NCBI GenBank assembly: GCA_016201435.1
Contig: JACQCT010000014.1
Location: forward strand, 248,001 to 312,000
Length of the DNA: 64,000 bases
DNA from: Nitrososphaerota archaeon
GTDB taxonomy: Archaea > Thermoproteota > Nitrososphaeria > Nitrososphaerales > Nitrosopumilaceae
Reading direction: 5' to 3'
The notes beneath the pieces were generated by a model. That model worked only from the letters and a program-made list of their open reading frames with translations, was not told the origin of the DNA and did no database searches. A program made the translations under genes and the position numbers. This document shows, piece by piece, positions 30,284 to 39,943 of this stretch (position 1 is its first letter; every line of letters begins with the position of its first letter).

Positions 30284-30517
30284 ATGAGAACAATATCAAC
30301 AAAAGAAAACAAGACTAGACGGGAACGAGTCTTGGCTGGTGATACATTGCTTGCTAATATTCACCTAGAAAGTGGTCTGTTCAGGGAACAAAGACTCACC
30401 TGTGCAAACCACACAGATGAAGAGATAGTTCTTGATAAAATAGGATGGAAAAATTTTATCTGTCCAAAATGTGGCAGTGATTACTCTATTGGAAGAAAGA
30501 TCACAGTATTGGAGTGA
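30284..30517 (+). CDS. small zinc-ribbon protein
   Basis: ICPKCGSDYSIGRK in a 77-aa ORF. Confidence 0.55.
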   Translation: MRTISTKENKTRRERVLAGDTLLANIHLESGLFREQRLTCANHTDEEIVLDKIGWKNFICPKCGSDYSIGRKITVLE

Positions 30518-30577
30518 AAGCCCGTAATATACAAGATACAATCCATAAAATTAATTCTTAAAATCAGAAAGGATTTT

Positions 30578-31054
30578 TTATTTTTTACAGTATGAAACTA
30601 GTTCGCCAAGAAAGTATGACCAACCCTGATTGTGCTCTTTGGCACTTTTCTGATCTCCCTCTTTTCCTGTAAATCCTGAATGTGTCAGAGTCAATCTGGT
30701 TTTGTTCTTACTTAGTTGTTCCAATTCCCATGTTACAACAGTTTCAGGAAAGTCAGGAATATTCCTGTGCTGCCATGTATATGCCAGTTTTTTATTTGGA
30801 ATAAATTCAAGAACCTTGCCTTCAGGAAAAAAATCTTGATCCATTTTCTTACGCCTATCAGAATCCTTGAAAAAGGAGAACTTGAATTTGCCTCCAGTCT
30901 TAGGTTCAAGTATTGCAGCATCAGGAAACCAATTGGTTAATTCCATTGGATCAGAAATAGCCTTGAATACCACTTCTGGAGATGCATCAATTTCAATTAT
31001 TTTCTTGATATCCAGATCACTCATGTTTCTTTTTCCTTTCTTTATTTTCGACAA
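30578..31054 (-). CDS. SRPBCC/AHSA1-family protein (true start probably 31024)
   Basis: IDASPEVVFKAISDPMELTNWFPD...TVVTWELEQLSKNKTRLTLTHSGF. Confidence 0.85.
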   Translation of the reverse strand: MSKIKKGKRNMSDLDIKKIIEIDASPEVVFKAISDPMELTNWFPDAAILEPKTGGKFKFSFFKDSDRRKKMDQDFFPEGKVLEFIPNKKLAYTWQHRNIPDFPETVVTWELEQLSKNKTRLTLTHSGFTGKEGDQKSAKEHNQGWSYFLGELVSYCKK

Positions 31055-31352
31055 ATTCTTTAAGTGAGTTCATTTTGTAACCCCACATCTTTTCAAAAAA
31101 ATCAATTATCTCAAGTGATTTTCTCTCGTCAAGTGAGTAATACCTGTTCTTTCCAAGCTTTTGTTCAGTAATAAGATCAGCATTCTTTAGAATACGAAGA
31201 TGACTAGATAGTGCAGGAGGAGTAAATTGGAAATGACCAGCCAACTCACCGGGAGTCATCTTTCTTTTTCTAAGCAACAATAGGATTTCCCTTCTGCTAT
31301 CATCAGCCATTGCCTTCCAGAGAGATTCCATGTCAATATAATAATTAAACAA
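31017..31352 (-). CDS. ArsR-family winged HTH regulator (true start probably 31331)
   Basis: MESLWKAMADDSRREILLLLRKRKMTPGELAGHFQFTPPALSSHLRILKNADLI. Confidence 0.9.
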   Translation of the reverse strand: MFNYYIDMESLWKAMADDSRREILLLLRKRKMTPGELAGHFQFTPPALSSHLRILKNADLITEQKLGKNRYYSLDERKSLEIIDFFEKMWGYKMNSLKEFVENKERKKKHE

Positions 31353-31367
31353 TTATTTAATTGTTTA
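31346..31367. promoter_or_regulatory. candidate ArsR operator, 10-bp inverted repeat TAAACAATTA-TT-TAATTGTTTA
   Basis: perfect arms with 2-nt spacer just upstream of the MESLWKAM start codon. Confidence 0.6.
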
Positions 31368-31409
31368 GGTAAATATAGCTTGTTTCAAAAAATATACAAA
31401 AAATGAGAT

Positions 31410-31778
31410 TTACTTTGCGTTCTTATCAAACTGAATTATACCAAACACGTTTCCTTCCGTGTCCATGCATTGAGCAAAGTATCCTACTGTTGGAATAGGC
31501 ATCTTGGGTGCAATTATCTTTCCACCTTTTGATTGGATCTTCTTTGAGAATTCATCAACAGATGATACATCGATGGTGTTTGTTATGCCAGCTTGGCCTG
31601 GCATTCTCTTACATAGTCCACCGTTTATTCCTGGTTGCTTGTCGTCTCCTGTTATTGTCATCCAATATTCCATTGGACCATTCCACTTGTCAAATTTCCA
31701 TCCAAAGATCTCACTATAGAATTTCTGTGCTCGTGCAGGATCATCTGCTGGTACATCAAAGTGAACAATTCGTGGCAT
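31410..31778 (-). CDS. VOC/glyoxalase-like family protein
   Basis: VHFDVPADDPARAQKFYSEIFGWKF...PTVGYFAQCMDTEGNVFGI. Confidence 0.88.
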   Translation of the reverse strand: MPRIVHFDVPADDPARAQKFYSEIFGWKFDKWNGPMEYWMTITGDDKQPGINGGLCKRMPGQAGITNTIDVSSVDEFSKKIQSKGGKIIAPKMPIPTVGYFAQCMDTEGNVFGIIQFDKNAK

Positions 31779-31922
31779 TTTATATTGTTCTTCAAAGTTG
31801 TTTATTTACTTTATTACAAATAGAGGTAATTTGTTAAAGACGATAAGTTTTTGCGTTTATGTTAATTCATAGGACTATGTATTCAACATAGAAAGACGAA
31901 TTCTATACGGTGAATCCTTTTG

Positions 31923-32081
31923 ATGAAGAAGATGCAATGTAACGTATTGTCAGAGATCTGTGAACAAGAAATTCAGTCAGATGTGATCCAAGAAGAAATG
32001 TCTTGTGTTGACATACAAACCAGTAAAATCATTCAGATTTGTGCGGCTGAATTTGATCGTATTTTGGACCCATTTTTGTAA
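31923..32081 (+). CDS. possible small protein (not in ORF track)
   Basis: MKKMQCNVLSEICEQEIQSDVIQEEMSCVDIQTSKIIQICAAEFDRILDPFL. Confidence 0.25.
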   Translation: MKKMQCNVLSEICEQEIQSDVIQEEMSCVDIQTSKIIQICAAEFDRILDPFL

Positions 32082-32205
32082 AATATTTAAAATCATATTT
32101 AGTGATTTTTTGTGCGGGGGCTGGTTTCTCAACTCTCATGATTACTGGTTTTAATTACCAACCATTACCAATAGGTATATATGTTGATACCAATAAAGGG
32201 AATCC

Positions 32206-32646
32206 ATGAGTAAATCAGCACCGGAACCAAAAGAGTTCCATACAGAATCAAAAGAAATCCACGCAGTTTACAAGCACAACGCAGACAGATTTTTTGATGA
32301 GGTAGAAAAGTCAATACCACAATATCATCAATCAATAACAAATCTTCAGCGTTCATACGTTGCAGCATGGCAAAAGGCAACAGAATCAGCCATTTCCATG
32401 AATCATGAATTTGCAACCAAATCTGGCATAAACACAAGTGTTCCAGCAGCAATGGTAAAGATAGTAAACGACACAACTGAAGAGCTCATCAAGGCACAAG
32501 CAGTACAAAATAAAGTAGTGCTGGCTGCAGTTGATGCTACTCAGCAAGCGATCAATACATTCAACGAGAATGCAAAAATGTTCACTGGTCTAAACCAAGG
32601 CGTACTGCAATATTGGATTCAAGCATGCACACCTACACGAAACTAG
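32206..32646 (+). CDS. phasin-like protein
   Basis: helical ORF AVYKHNADRFFDEVEKSIPQYHQSITNLQRSYVAAWQKATESAI; similarity by eye. Confidence 0.5.
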   Translation: MSKSAPEPKEFHTESKEIHAVYKHNADRFFDEVEKSIPQYHQSITNLQRSYVAAWQKATESAISMNHEFATKSGINTSVPAAMVKIVNDTTEELIKAQAVQNKVVLAAVDATQQAINTFNENAKMFTGLNQGVLQYWIQACTPTRN

Positions 32647-32680
32647 TGTAAAGGAGCTTTTTTTTATTTTTTAAATTTTT

Positions 32681-34249
32681 CTAGTCGTCTTGTTGCTTAC
32701 TAGCTTTGTGTTTATTATTTCCATGTGAGTTATTTGTTTCTATATTATGCTTTACTGAAAGATCTTGCTTTTCTTTTCCTTTATCGTTTTCGTTATCAGA
32801 GTCCTTTTCATTATCAGAATTCTTTTCATTGTCAGAATCTTTTTCATTAACTTGTTTTACATCATGAGGATTGTCTTTGTGGGCTTTATGAATCTCAATG
32901 TGACCTTTCACTTGGCCTGAGTTTTGATAGATTACCTTGCCTGAACCATCAGTTATTGTAATGGAAAATGTGTCATGTTCGCCCTTCTTGTCCGGATCAG
33001 TGATACTTACAGAGAATGTGAAACTTGATGTGCCATTTACTCTGGCTTTTCCGCTAAATGATGCGTGTGTCAGGCTTTGGTCTATAGATAAGGAGGTCAT
33101 GTTGTTGCTGTGCAATTTTATTTTTGAATTCTTGTCAATGTATTCAAGGATGCCTTTAATTTTCTTCTTGCCATTGCTGTCAGCAATTACTTTAAATCCA
33201 AAATGCACGCCCTTTCCGATATGACCTCCACCAGTTACCTTTCCTAATGTTACACCTTGAACTGTATTTGCAACTGTAACTGTGATAGAGTTCGAGGTAC
33301 TAGGATTCAGGTTACTGTTACCAGAATATGATGCTGTCACCTTGTTAGTTCCAGCAGGAAGTGAAGAGGTAGCAAATGTGGCCTTGCCGCCTGACAATGT
33401 TACCGGAGAGCCAAAGTTGGTTCCATTGATTAGGAATTGTATGGTCCCAGTTGCAGATGATGGAGACACTGTAGCTGTAAAGTTTACAGACTTGCCAAAT
33501 AATATGGAGGTAGTGTTTGAGCTCAAAGTTGTAATGGAGGAAACAGGTACCGGGTTTACAGTCAGTACCAGTGTACCACTAGCGCTTGAAAAATCGTTAG
33601 TGTCACCAAGATATGTTGCTATTATACCATGACTGCCTACTGATAATGATGATGTGACAAATGTTGCCTTACCACTAGATATTGTACCTGTACCCAATAC
33701 TGTGTGTGACATAGTGCTGCTGTCATTGAACTGTACTGTTCCAGTTGCAGATGACGGAGACACTGTAGCTGTAAAGTTTACAGACTTGCCAAATAATATG
33801 GAGGTAGTGTTTGAGCTCAAAGTTGTAGTAGAAGAAGCCAGATTCACGGTCTGTACCAGGATACCACTCACACTAGAGTTATTGTTTGCATCACCAAGAT
33901 ATCTAGCAACAATGTTGTGTGATCCTACAGACAGGGAAGATATGGAAAATGTTGTATTACCTGTAATGCCTAGCGTACCAGCACCAAGAGTAGTAGGTGG
34001 ACTGGTACTAGTGTCATTAAACTGTACTGTTCCTGTTGCGTTGTTGGGTGTTACAAAAGCAGTAAATGTTACTAAATGACCAAATGTTGATGGATTTTGT
34101 GATGATATGATTGCAGTGGAAGATCCCACAGTAGCAAAAGCAGACAAAAATCCGATAGGAGCTGCTAACGAGCATAATAATAGAATCCAAACAAATGAGA
34201 TTCCTAATATTTTCATTAACAAATCTTTTCTATTATTGCATATAACCAT
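32681..34249 (-). CDS. Ig-like-repeat surface protein with acidic/charged C-terminal repeat
   Basis: repeated STTTLSSNTTSILFGKSVNFTATVSPSSATGTVQF modules; EKDSDNEKNSDNEKDSDNEN tail. Confidence 0.82.
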   Translation of the reverse strand: MVICNNRKDLLMKILGISFVWILLLCSLAAPIGFLSAFATVGSSTAIISSQNPSTFGHLVTFTAFVTPNNATGTVQFNDTSTSPPTTLGAGTLGITGNTTFSISSLSVGSHNIVARYLGDANNNSSVSGILVQTVNLASSTTTLSSNTTSILFGKSVNFTATVSPSSATGTVQFNDSSTMSHTVLGTGTISSGKATFVTSSLSVGSHGIIATYLGDTNDFSSASGTLVLTVNPVPVSSITTLSSNTTSILFGKSVNFTATVSPSSATGTIQFLINGTNFGSPVTLSGGKATFATSSLPAGTNKVTASYSGNSNLNPSTSNSITVTVANTVQGVTLGKVTGGGHIGKGVHFGFKVIADSNGKKKIKGILEYIDKNSKIKLHSNNMTSLSIDQSLTHASFSGKARVNGTSSFTFSVSITDPDKKGEHDTFSITITDGSGKVIYQNSGQVKGHIEIHKAHKDNPHDVKQVNEKDSDNEKNSDNEKDSDNENDKGKEKQDLSVKHNIETNNSHGNNKHKASKQQDD

Positions 34250-34328
34250 CTGGCAGTATTCATCAGTAGAAATTCTACGTAACGTTAAAGTATATCTTTT
34301 AGTTTGTAGGTGAGTCTGATAAGACTCT

Positions 34329-34739
34329 TTACTTGACTGTCATTTTTGGTTTTCCAAATACCTGTTCTAATGTTCTTGGTTTGCCATCCTTGAATACATC
34401 AGAGCTGCAATACTTCATTGAAAAGGCAGCCATTTGCATTATAATTGATTTTAGTTCTCTTCCTTTTTCCGTAACAGTATATTCGATTTTGATAGGAGTC
34501 TGAGCATAGACTTGCCTCTTTATCAAACCACTTTTTTCCATCTCTCGCAATCTTACAGAAAGAGTCTTGGGGTTAATCCCTTCTACTGATTCTAGAAATT
34601 GATGGAATCTTGTTTGATTCAAAATAAGCATGTTACGAAGTATATGTATGGTAAATTTTTTACCAACAAGCCTGAATGTGTTATCTACAGGACAGCACTT
34701 TATCTGATCTGACATGTTTTTGAGCTCTTGTGGCATCAA
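34329..34739 (-). CDS. HxlR-family HTH regulator
   Basis: CCPVDNTFRLVGKKFTIHILRNMLILNQTRFHQFLESVEGINPKTLSVRLREMEKSGLI. Confidence 0.88.
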   Translation of the reverse strand: MMPQELKNMSDQIKCCPVDNTFRLVGKKFTIHILRNMLILNQTRFHQFLESVEGINPKTLSVRLREMEKSGLIKRQVYAQTPIKIEYTVTEKGRELKSIIMQMAAFSMKYCSSDVFKDGKPRTLEQVFGKPKMTVK

Positions 34740-34794
34740 CTTACTAAAATCTCACTTACTTGCGATAGAGTTACTTTCCAATTTATATACTTAC

Positions 34795-34818
34795 CTTTCT
34801 ATAGTGACTATAAGAAAG
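34795..34818. promoter_or_regulatory. candidate HxlR operator CTTTC-TATAGTGACTATA-A-GAAAG
   Basis: perfect 13-bp palindrome TATAGTGACTATA (34800-34812) flanked by CTTTC/GAAAG, between a TATA-like box (34781-34790) and the ATG at 34823. Confidence 0.55.
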
Positions 34819-34822
34819 TAAT

Positions 34823-35164
34823 ATGGAATGCACAGACGAATCATGTAAAACGGAAACACATGCAACATGCGCATGCGGCTCTGGCAAATCATACGAGGAA
34901 TGTTGTGGTTGCCAAACAATGGATCCAATAGAAATTTCTATGAGGATGTGGCACAAGTCGTTCTTTCAAGCAATGCACGAAGCACAGGTAGACCGTCTAA
35001 AGAAAAGAATCGAATCTGCATGGGGACCTGCGATGGACAAAGCTGCAGATGCTGCCATTGAATCATTTGGCAAGATGTGGCAATCAATGCAATTGCAATC
35101 TGAAGGACAAAAAGAGTTTGCATCAAAGTTGCAGAAGATATATTCTGAAACAAGTAGGAGATAA
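34823..35164 (+). CDS. SEC-C zinc motif fused to a phasin-like helical region
   Basis: ATCACGSGKSYEECCGC then MWHKSFFQAMHEAQVDRLKKRIESAWG. Confidence 0.65.
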   Translation: MECTDESCKTETHATCACGSGKSYEECCGCQTMDPIEISMRMWHKSFFQAMHEAQVDRLKKRIESAWGPAMDKAADAAIESFGKMWQSMQLQSEGQKEFASKLQKIYSETSRR

Positions 35165-35300
35165 AACATTATCCCCCAAAAAATCTCCTACTTTTCTTTT
35201 TTTAATTCAGAATTGGTAAGACGTACAAAACTTTCCAATTTTTTATTTTAGTATCAAATGATTTCATTTGAATTCAAAGTTTCGAGTCTTGGTGTTGGTG

Positions 35301-35642
35301 CTAGCCTTTTACTGGATCTTTCATCAACCCAAACTTTGAAAGCTGCTTATATGCCAGAAATATGATTAGTGCAATAATCAAAAAGTTTATTGTATTTGAG
35401 ATAAGGTCGCCGTATGAGAAGGTAGAATTATTAACAGTAAATCCAGCCTTGTTGAGATCACCGACATTTGGTGTAAGCAATCCAATAAATGGCGTTATGA
35501 TATCATTTACAAATGAGCTAATTAACTTGGAAGCGGCTTGTCCTATAACGAATGCAATTGCAAGGCCTATTACTGAAAATTTTTGTAAAAAGTCCATGAA
35601 CTCCTGAATAAATGACTTTTTTACAGGAACATCTTCTGCCAT
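35301..35642 (-). CDS. mscL: large-conductance mechanosensitive channel MscL
   Basis: IQEFMDFLQKFSVIGLAIAFVIGQAASKLISSFVNDIITPFIGLL. Confidence 0.9.
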   Translation of the reverse strand: MAEDVPVKKSFIQEFMDFLQKFSVIGLAIAFVIGQAASKLISSFVNDIITPFIGLLTPNVGDLNKAGFTVNNSTFSYGDLISNTINFLIIALIIFLAYKQLSKFGLMKDPVKG

Positions 35643-35776
35643 GCATTTTGGCAGTAAGAGTTCTATAACTTTACATTGGTCAAAGTTATTCTTCTTTTTG
35701 CTTTCAAAAAAGAGTTTTTGAACTAACAGTTAGTCCTAGAACCCAGCTAAAATTTAGAACAAGTTAAAATCTGTGT

Positions 35777-36160
35777 GTGTTGTTTGCTTGTGTATTGCTT
35801 GAAAACAAAAATGAATTTGAGGTATTATGTGACAAAGTTTTCAAAATAGATAATATGATTCGTTCTGCCAGAGTAATTAACACAAAGGGAAAGTTAGAAG
35901 CAGGAGGAATGAGAGAAGGCCTAAAGGCCTTGGAGTCTTTTAAAAAAGACGAGATGTTATTTATGGAGCTGTCACTTCGAGTGCGAATGCGTCACGAGTT
36001 TGATGAGGAATTTGGTCCAGTTGAATTTTCCCTTTCTTATCGTGGAAAAATAATTGTATTTAGTTTCCCCTTGAAAGCAGACATGGTCCTTATGGTAACA
36101 TCAGAAAGACAGGTTGACTTGGGAAGAGTTCCATTTGAGATTTTAAAACTACTAGGCTAA
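35777..36160 (+). CDS. DUF6659-like protein, paralog of 55010..55393
   Basis: shared RxARVINxxGKLE...DEMLFMExxLxxxMxxxxDEEFGPVEFSLSYR. Confidence 0.65.
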   Translation: MLFACVLLENKNEFEVLCDKVFKIDNMIRSARVINTKGKLEAGGMREGLKALESFKKDEMLFMELSLRVRMRHEFDEEFGPVEFSLSYRGKIIVFSFPLKADMVLMVTSERQVDLGRVPFEILKLLG

Positions 36161-36366
36161 ATCCAAAGACCGACTGTAAAGATTAGATACTATTATAGAA
36201 CTATTTCAGACCAAGTTTTAATCATATAACATATTCTTAGAATCAGAAATTATTTTCAATATACAAATTAAATATCTATTAAAATTAGCTTGTCCTAATG
36301 AAAACAAGTTCACAAAATGTTTCACTGTTAAGCGCTTGATAATTTCATTTGATATGATCTGATATT

Positions 36367-37563
36367 ATGAAATTAACAAGGACTGAAATCATTGCAATCG
36401 GAATACCAATAGCTGCAGTAATATCCATCTTTTGGGCATTTTCAGGAGGAATCATAGGTGGACAGGATCATAATCATGATGATTACAATGCCAATCTTTA
36501 CAATTTTGTTACCCCTACAGACTACAAAGGACAGACACGTACCTATTACATTGCTGCAGATGAAGTAAAATGGAATTTTGCCCCAACAGGGATAAATGAG
36601 ATAACAGGCAAACCTCTCGCAGATGATGATACTGCCAAAGTTTACACAGAAAATGAAAAGGACCGGATAGGCAGTGTGTATCTAAAATGTATTTACCAAG
36701 AATATACTGATGATACTTTTTCCACACAAAAACCTAGAACTGACAAGTGGCAACATCTTGGCATACTTGGACCAGTAATCCATGCAGAGGTTGGTGATAC
36801 AATTAAGGTATTGTTCAAAAATAATTGCCGCATTCCTGCCAGCATGCATGCACATGGTGTTTTGTATGATAAAGCTTCAGAGGGGGCGGTATACAATGAT
36901 GGAGTGCTAAACTCTGACAAACTTGGCGAATCAATATCTAAAGGTGGAAATTACACTTACTTCTGGCAAGTACCAGAACGTGCAGATCCTGGACCGCATG
37001 ATCCAAGCTCAATTGTTTGGATGTATCACTCACATGTAGATGAGGTATCAGACTCGTATGCAGGACTTGTCGGTCCAATCATAATAACAAGACATGGTGA
37101 AGCAAATCCTGATGGTACGCCAAATGGTGTTGACCAAGAATTTGTTACAATGTTTTCAATATTTGATGAAAGTCGCAGTCCGTATTTTGATTATAATATT
37201 CAGACATTTACACAAGACCCATCATCTGTCAACAAAGATGATCCAGATTTTGGTGAAAGTAACTTGAAACATTCCATAAACGGATACATTTTTGGCAATC
37301 TTCCAGGACTAGTAATGAAAGCAAACACGCATGTTCGTTGGTATGTTGTAGGTATGGGAACCGAGACTGACTTGCACACCCCTCACTGGCATGGAGAAAC
37401 TCTTCTCATGGATGGAATGCGTACAGATATGGCAGAATTGCTCCCAATGAGCATGAAGGTACTAGACATGTATCCAGACAATGTCGGCACTTGGTTGTAT
37501 CACTGTCATGTAAATGATCACATTCTGGCAGGAATGCAATCAATGTTTACTGTAACGCCATGA
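36367..37563 (+). CDS. multicopper oxidase
   Basis: copper ligands MHAHGV, WMYHSHVDEV, HTPHWHGETL, WLYHCHVNDHILAGMQ. Confidence 0.93.
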   Translation: MKLTRTEIIAIGIPIAAVISIFWAFSGGIIGGQDHNHDDYNANLYNFVTPTDYKGQTRTYYIAADEVKWNFAPTGINEITGKPLADDDTAKVYTENEKDRIGSVYLKCIYQEYTDDTFSTQKPRTDKWQHLGILGPVIHAEVGDTIKVLFKNNCRIPASMHAHGVLYDKASEGAVYNDGVLNSDKLGESISKGGNYTYFWQVPERADPGPHDPSSIVWMYHSHVDEVSDSYAGLVGPIIITRHGEANPDGTPNGVDQEFVTMFSIFDESRSPYFDYNIQTFTQDPSSVNKDDPDFGESNLKHSINGYIFGNLPGLVMKANTHVRWYVVGMGTETDLHTPHWHGETLLMDGMRTDMAELLPMSMKVLDMYPDNVGTWLYHCHVNDHILAGMQSMFTVTP

Positions 37564-37787
37564 TCTTAAAAGTATCAACTTAAAGTAATAGACTCTCACA
37601 GGTCTGAACCCAGGATTCTAGTCGATGACCATACCGTTTCTGATTTGGATACTGTCTTCAAATAAATGAATAGGTAACGCAAGCTATGGAAAAACGATCA
37701 TGAATTTAAAACATACCAGAATTGCATACACCTGGTTTTTTATGCATATTTGAATTTGATTATATTATATCCAATTCATGGTAATAC

Positions 37788-37886
37788 ATGACGCAAACAC
37801 AATTACCACAAGGAAAAAAATCAAAACAAATGCTGGAATCAGAACTAGAAATAATAAATTACGAGCTACTTGAACTAGATAATTGA
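37788..37886 (+). CDS. possible very small protein (not in ORF track)
   Basis: MTQTQLPQGKKSKQMLESELEIINYELLELDN. Confidence 0.25.
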   Translation: MTQTQLPQGKKSKQMLESELEIINYELLELDN

Positions 37887-37938
37887 TTCAATATCAGTTA
37901 AGAATCTGAATAGCAATACAAAGTTGCTTGCAATGATT

Positions 37939-38298
37939 TTAGTTAAGTGCCATTGTGATTGCAGTTAATACGTCTTCAAAACGAAATGGTTTCACTATAT
38001 ATGCCTGAGCACCATCTTCTGCACTTTGATGAATAGTAGAAAAAGTTTCGTCTGCAGTTATCATGATAATTTTTGCATCAGGATTTGATGACATTATTTC
38101 CTTGAGCGCGGTTATTCCATCTTTTTGTGGCATTGCTACATCTAATAATAATATATCAGGATTTGTCTCATTGAATTTTTTTATTGCTTCTATTCCATCA
38201 ACTGCTTCAGCTACTATTTCATGATGTCCTATTTTGAGTGAATCTTTTAAAACTAGTCTAACTGCCTCGGAATCCTCTGCTATCATTACACGAGCCAT
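37939..38298 (-). CDS. CheY-like response regulator
   Basis: MIAEDSEAVRLVLKDSL...DILLLDVAMPQKDGI...IVKPF. Confidence 0.93.
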   Translation of the reverse strand: MARVMIAEDSEAVRLVLKDSLKIGHHEIVAEAVDGIEAIKKFNETNPDILLLDVAMPQKDGITALKEIMSSNPDAKIIMITADETFSTIHQSAEDGAQAYIVKPFRFEDVLTAITMALN

Positions 38299-38467
38299 GC
38301 CTAGTAATTTGGCAGGCTTTTTCTATATAAGAACAGAGATGTCTTAGAATTCAAATACATTACAGGCTTTAATGATCTGTTATGATTCTGTCAAGTCTGT
38401 ATCGGTTTTTCTTCCTGTCAATAGTTTGGGCTAATTTCTCATTATAAGATACATGTCTCAGATTATT

Positions 38468-39340
38468 TTAGTTGAAGAGCTCCATGTCTTCATATCCGTC
38501 TTTTGTGCTTTCTTTTACTTCATCTTTGATGCTTTCTTTTACTTCATCTTTTAATTCGCCAAGTATTTCATGTGTATAGTGTAATAGGTTTTCATCTTCA
38601 GCAAGCCTAGGTCTATGAAGATCAATTCTTATCTCTTTTTTTATCTTCGAAGGCCTATGTTTGAATATCAGGACTCTGTCGCCAAGAATTACTGATTCGC
38701 TAACATTGTGAGTTACAAACAGTATGGTTTTTTTTGTTCTCTGCCAGATCAATTGTAATTCTACCATCAGCATGTCTCTTGTCTGTGAGTCTAGTGCAGC
38801 AAATGGTTCATCCATCAAAAGAATATCGGGGTCCATTGCAAGTGCTCGTGCAATAGCTACTCGTTGCCTCATTCCCGTTGAAAGCTGATGTATGTAGGAA
38901 TTTGCAAATTTGGTCAGCTGCATCATTTCTAAATATCTCTGAGATATCTGATTGCGTTCATTTTTTGGCACTTTGGCCATTTTCAATCCAAACTCGACGT
39001 TGTCAATTACACTAAGCCATGGAAAAAGCGCACCTTCCTGAAATACCATTATTATCTTAGCATCGTGTCCTGATATCGGTTTACCACTAAGCAAAATTTC
39101 ACCAGAGTCTGGCTTTTCTAGCCCTGCAATTATATTTAGAAACGTAGATTTTCCGCATCCTGATGGCCCAACTATGCATACAAAATCTCCTTCTTGCACA
39201 TCAAAATTTATTCCATCTAGCGCAAGCATGGATTCTCCATTATGATCAAAGTGTTTTACTATATTTTTTGCCTCCAAAATGTGTGATTTGTTAGACACCT
39301 GCTTTTCTCCTGCTATTACAAGTTCTGCTTGAATGTACAA
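38468..39340 (-). CDS. ABC transporter ATP-binding protein (nitrate/sulfonate/taurine type)
   Basis: GPSGCGKSTFLNIIAGLE; LSTGMRQRVAIARALAMDPDILLMDEPFAALD. Confidence 0.92.
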   Translation of the reverse strand: MYIQAELVIAGEKQVSNKSHILEAKNIVKHFDHNGESMLALDGINFDVQEGDFVCIVGPSGCGKSTFLNIIAGLEKPDSGEILLSGKPISGHDAKIIMVFQEGALFPWLSVIDNVEFGLKMAKVPKNERNQISQRYLEMMQLTKFANSYIHQLSTGMRQRVAIARALAMDPDILLMDEPFAALDSQTRDMLMVELQLIWQRTKKTILFVTHNVSESVILGDRVLIFKHRPSKIKKEIRIDLHRPRLAEDENLLHYTHEILGELKDEVKESIKDEVKESTKDGYEDMELFN

Positions 39341-39668
39341 TATATGTAAACCTCTTGGAAATGCAATATAACCTCACTCAAATGCACATAATATACGTAT
39401 TATATGCAGAAAATGCACAGGCTACATTGTATCTGAGTTTGAATTTATGTAAACTCTGGTAATGTAAATGAGATCAATTTAGATCGGTTCTAAAATGACT
39501 CTTCTCATATGTGTAACTAACCTACAGTTGATTTAATATCACATATGCATGTATAACCAAGTTCGTATCCCATAGAAACTATAGACGTTATTTTAATTAC
39601 CTAGTTATCGGAGGATCGTATGAAATGCTAATGATTTTTATTGGCGCTAGAAACGGGGTTGGTATTAC

Positions 39669-39875
39669 ATGCAAGCACAAAAGACGATAAATCTGCCTCT
39701 GACAACTATTGATATGCTGACAAAAGAGTTTGGACTTACTGAGCCAGAAATTGATAGTTTCGTTGCAGCAGTAATTGAGAAAATAATAATGGAACATGCA
39801 GGTAAGAATAATCCCGAGGTTTTCTCTACCGAAGAAATAAGAGAAATAGAAGATAACCTGAAAGGTCTATTCTAA
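39669..39875 (+). CDS. small hypothetical protein, possible RHH-like
   Basis: 68-aa ORF TINLPLTTIDMLTKEFGLTEPEIDSFVAAVIEKII. Confidence 0.5.
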   Translation: MQAQKTINLPLTTIDMLTKEFGLTEPEIDSFVAAVIEKIIMEHAGKNNPEVFSTEEIREIEDNLKGLF

Positions 39876-39943
39876 GATCAATTTTTTCAAGTAAATGGAA
39901 AAATGAATTGATCTAAACTGTTTGTTAATCATTTTTACAAAAT

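Noticed and set aside
32937-34079. Series of + strand ORFs opposite the second Ig-like gene
   Set aside because: Antisense artefacts of repeated sequence; repeats in these frames mirror the sense-strand duplications
39400-39425. ATAATATACGTATTATAT palindrome
   Set aside because: Only the central 8 bp are truly symmetric; expected by chance in AT-rich DNA
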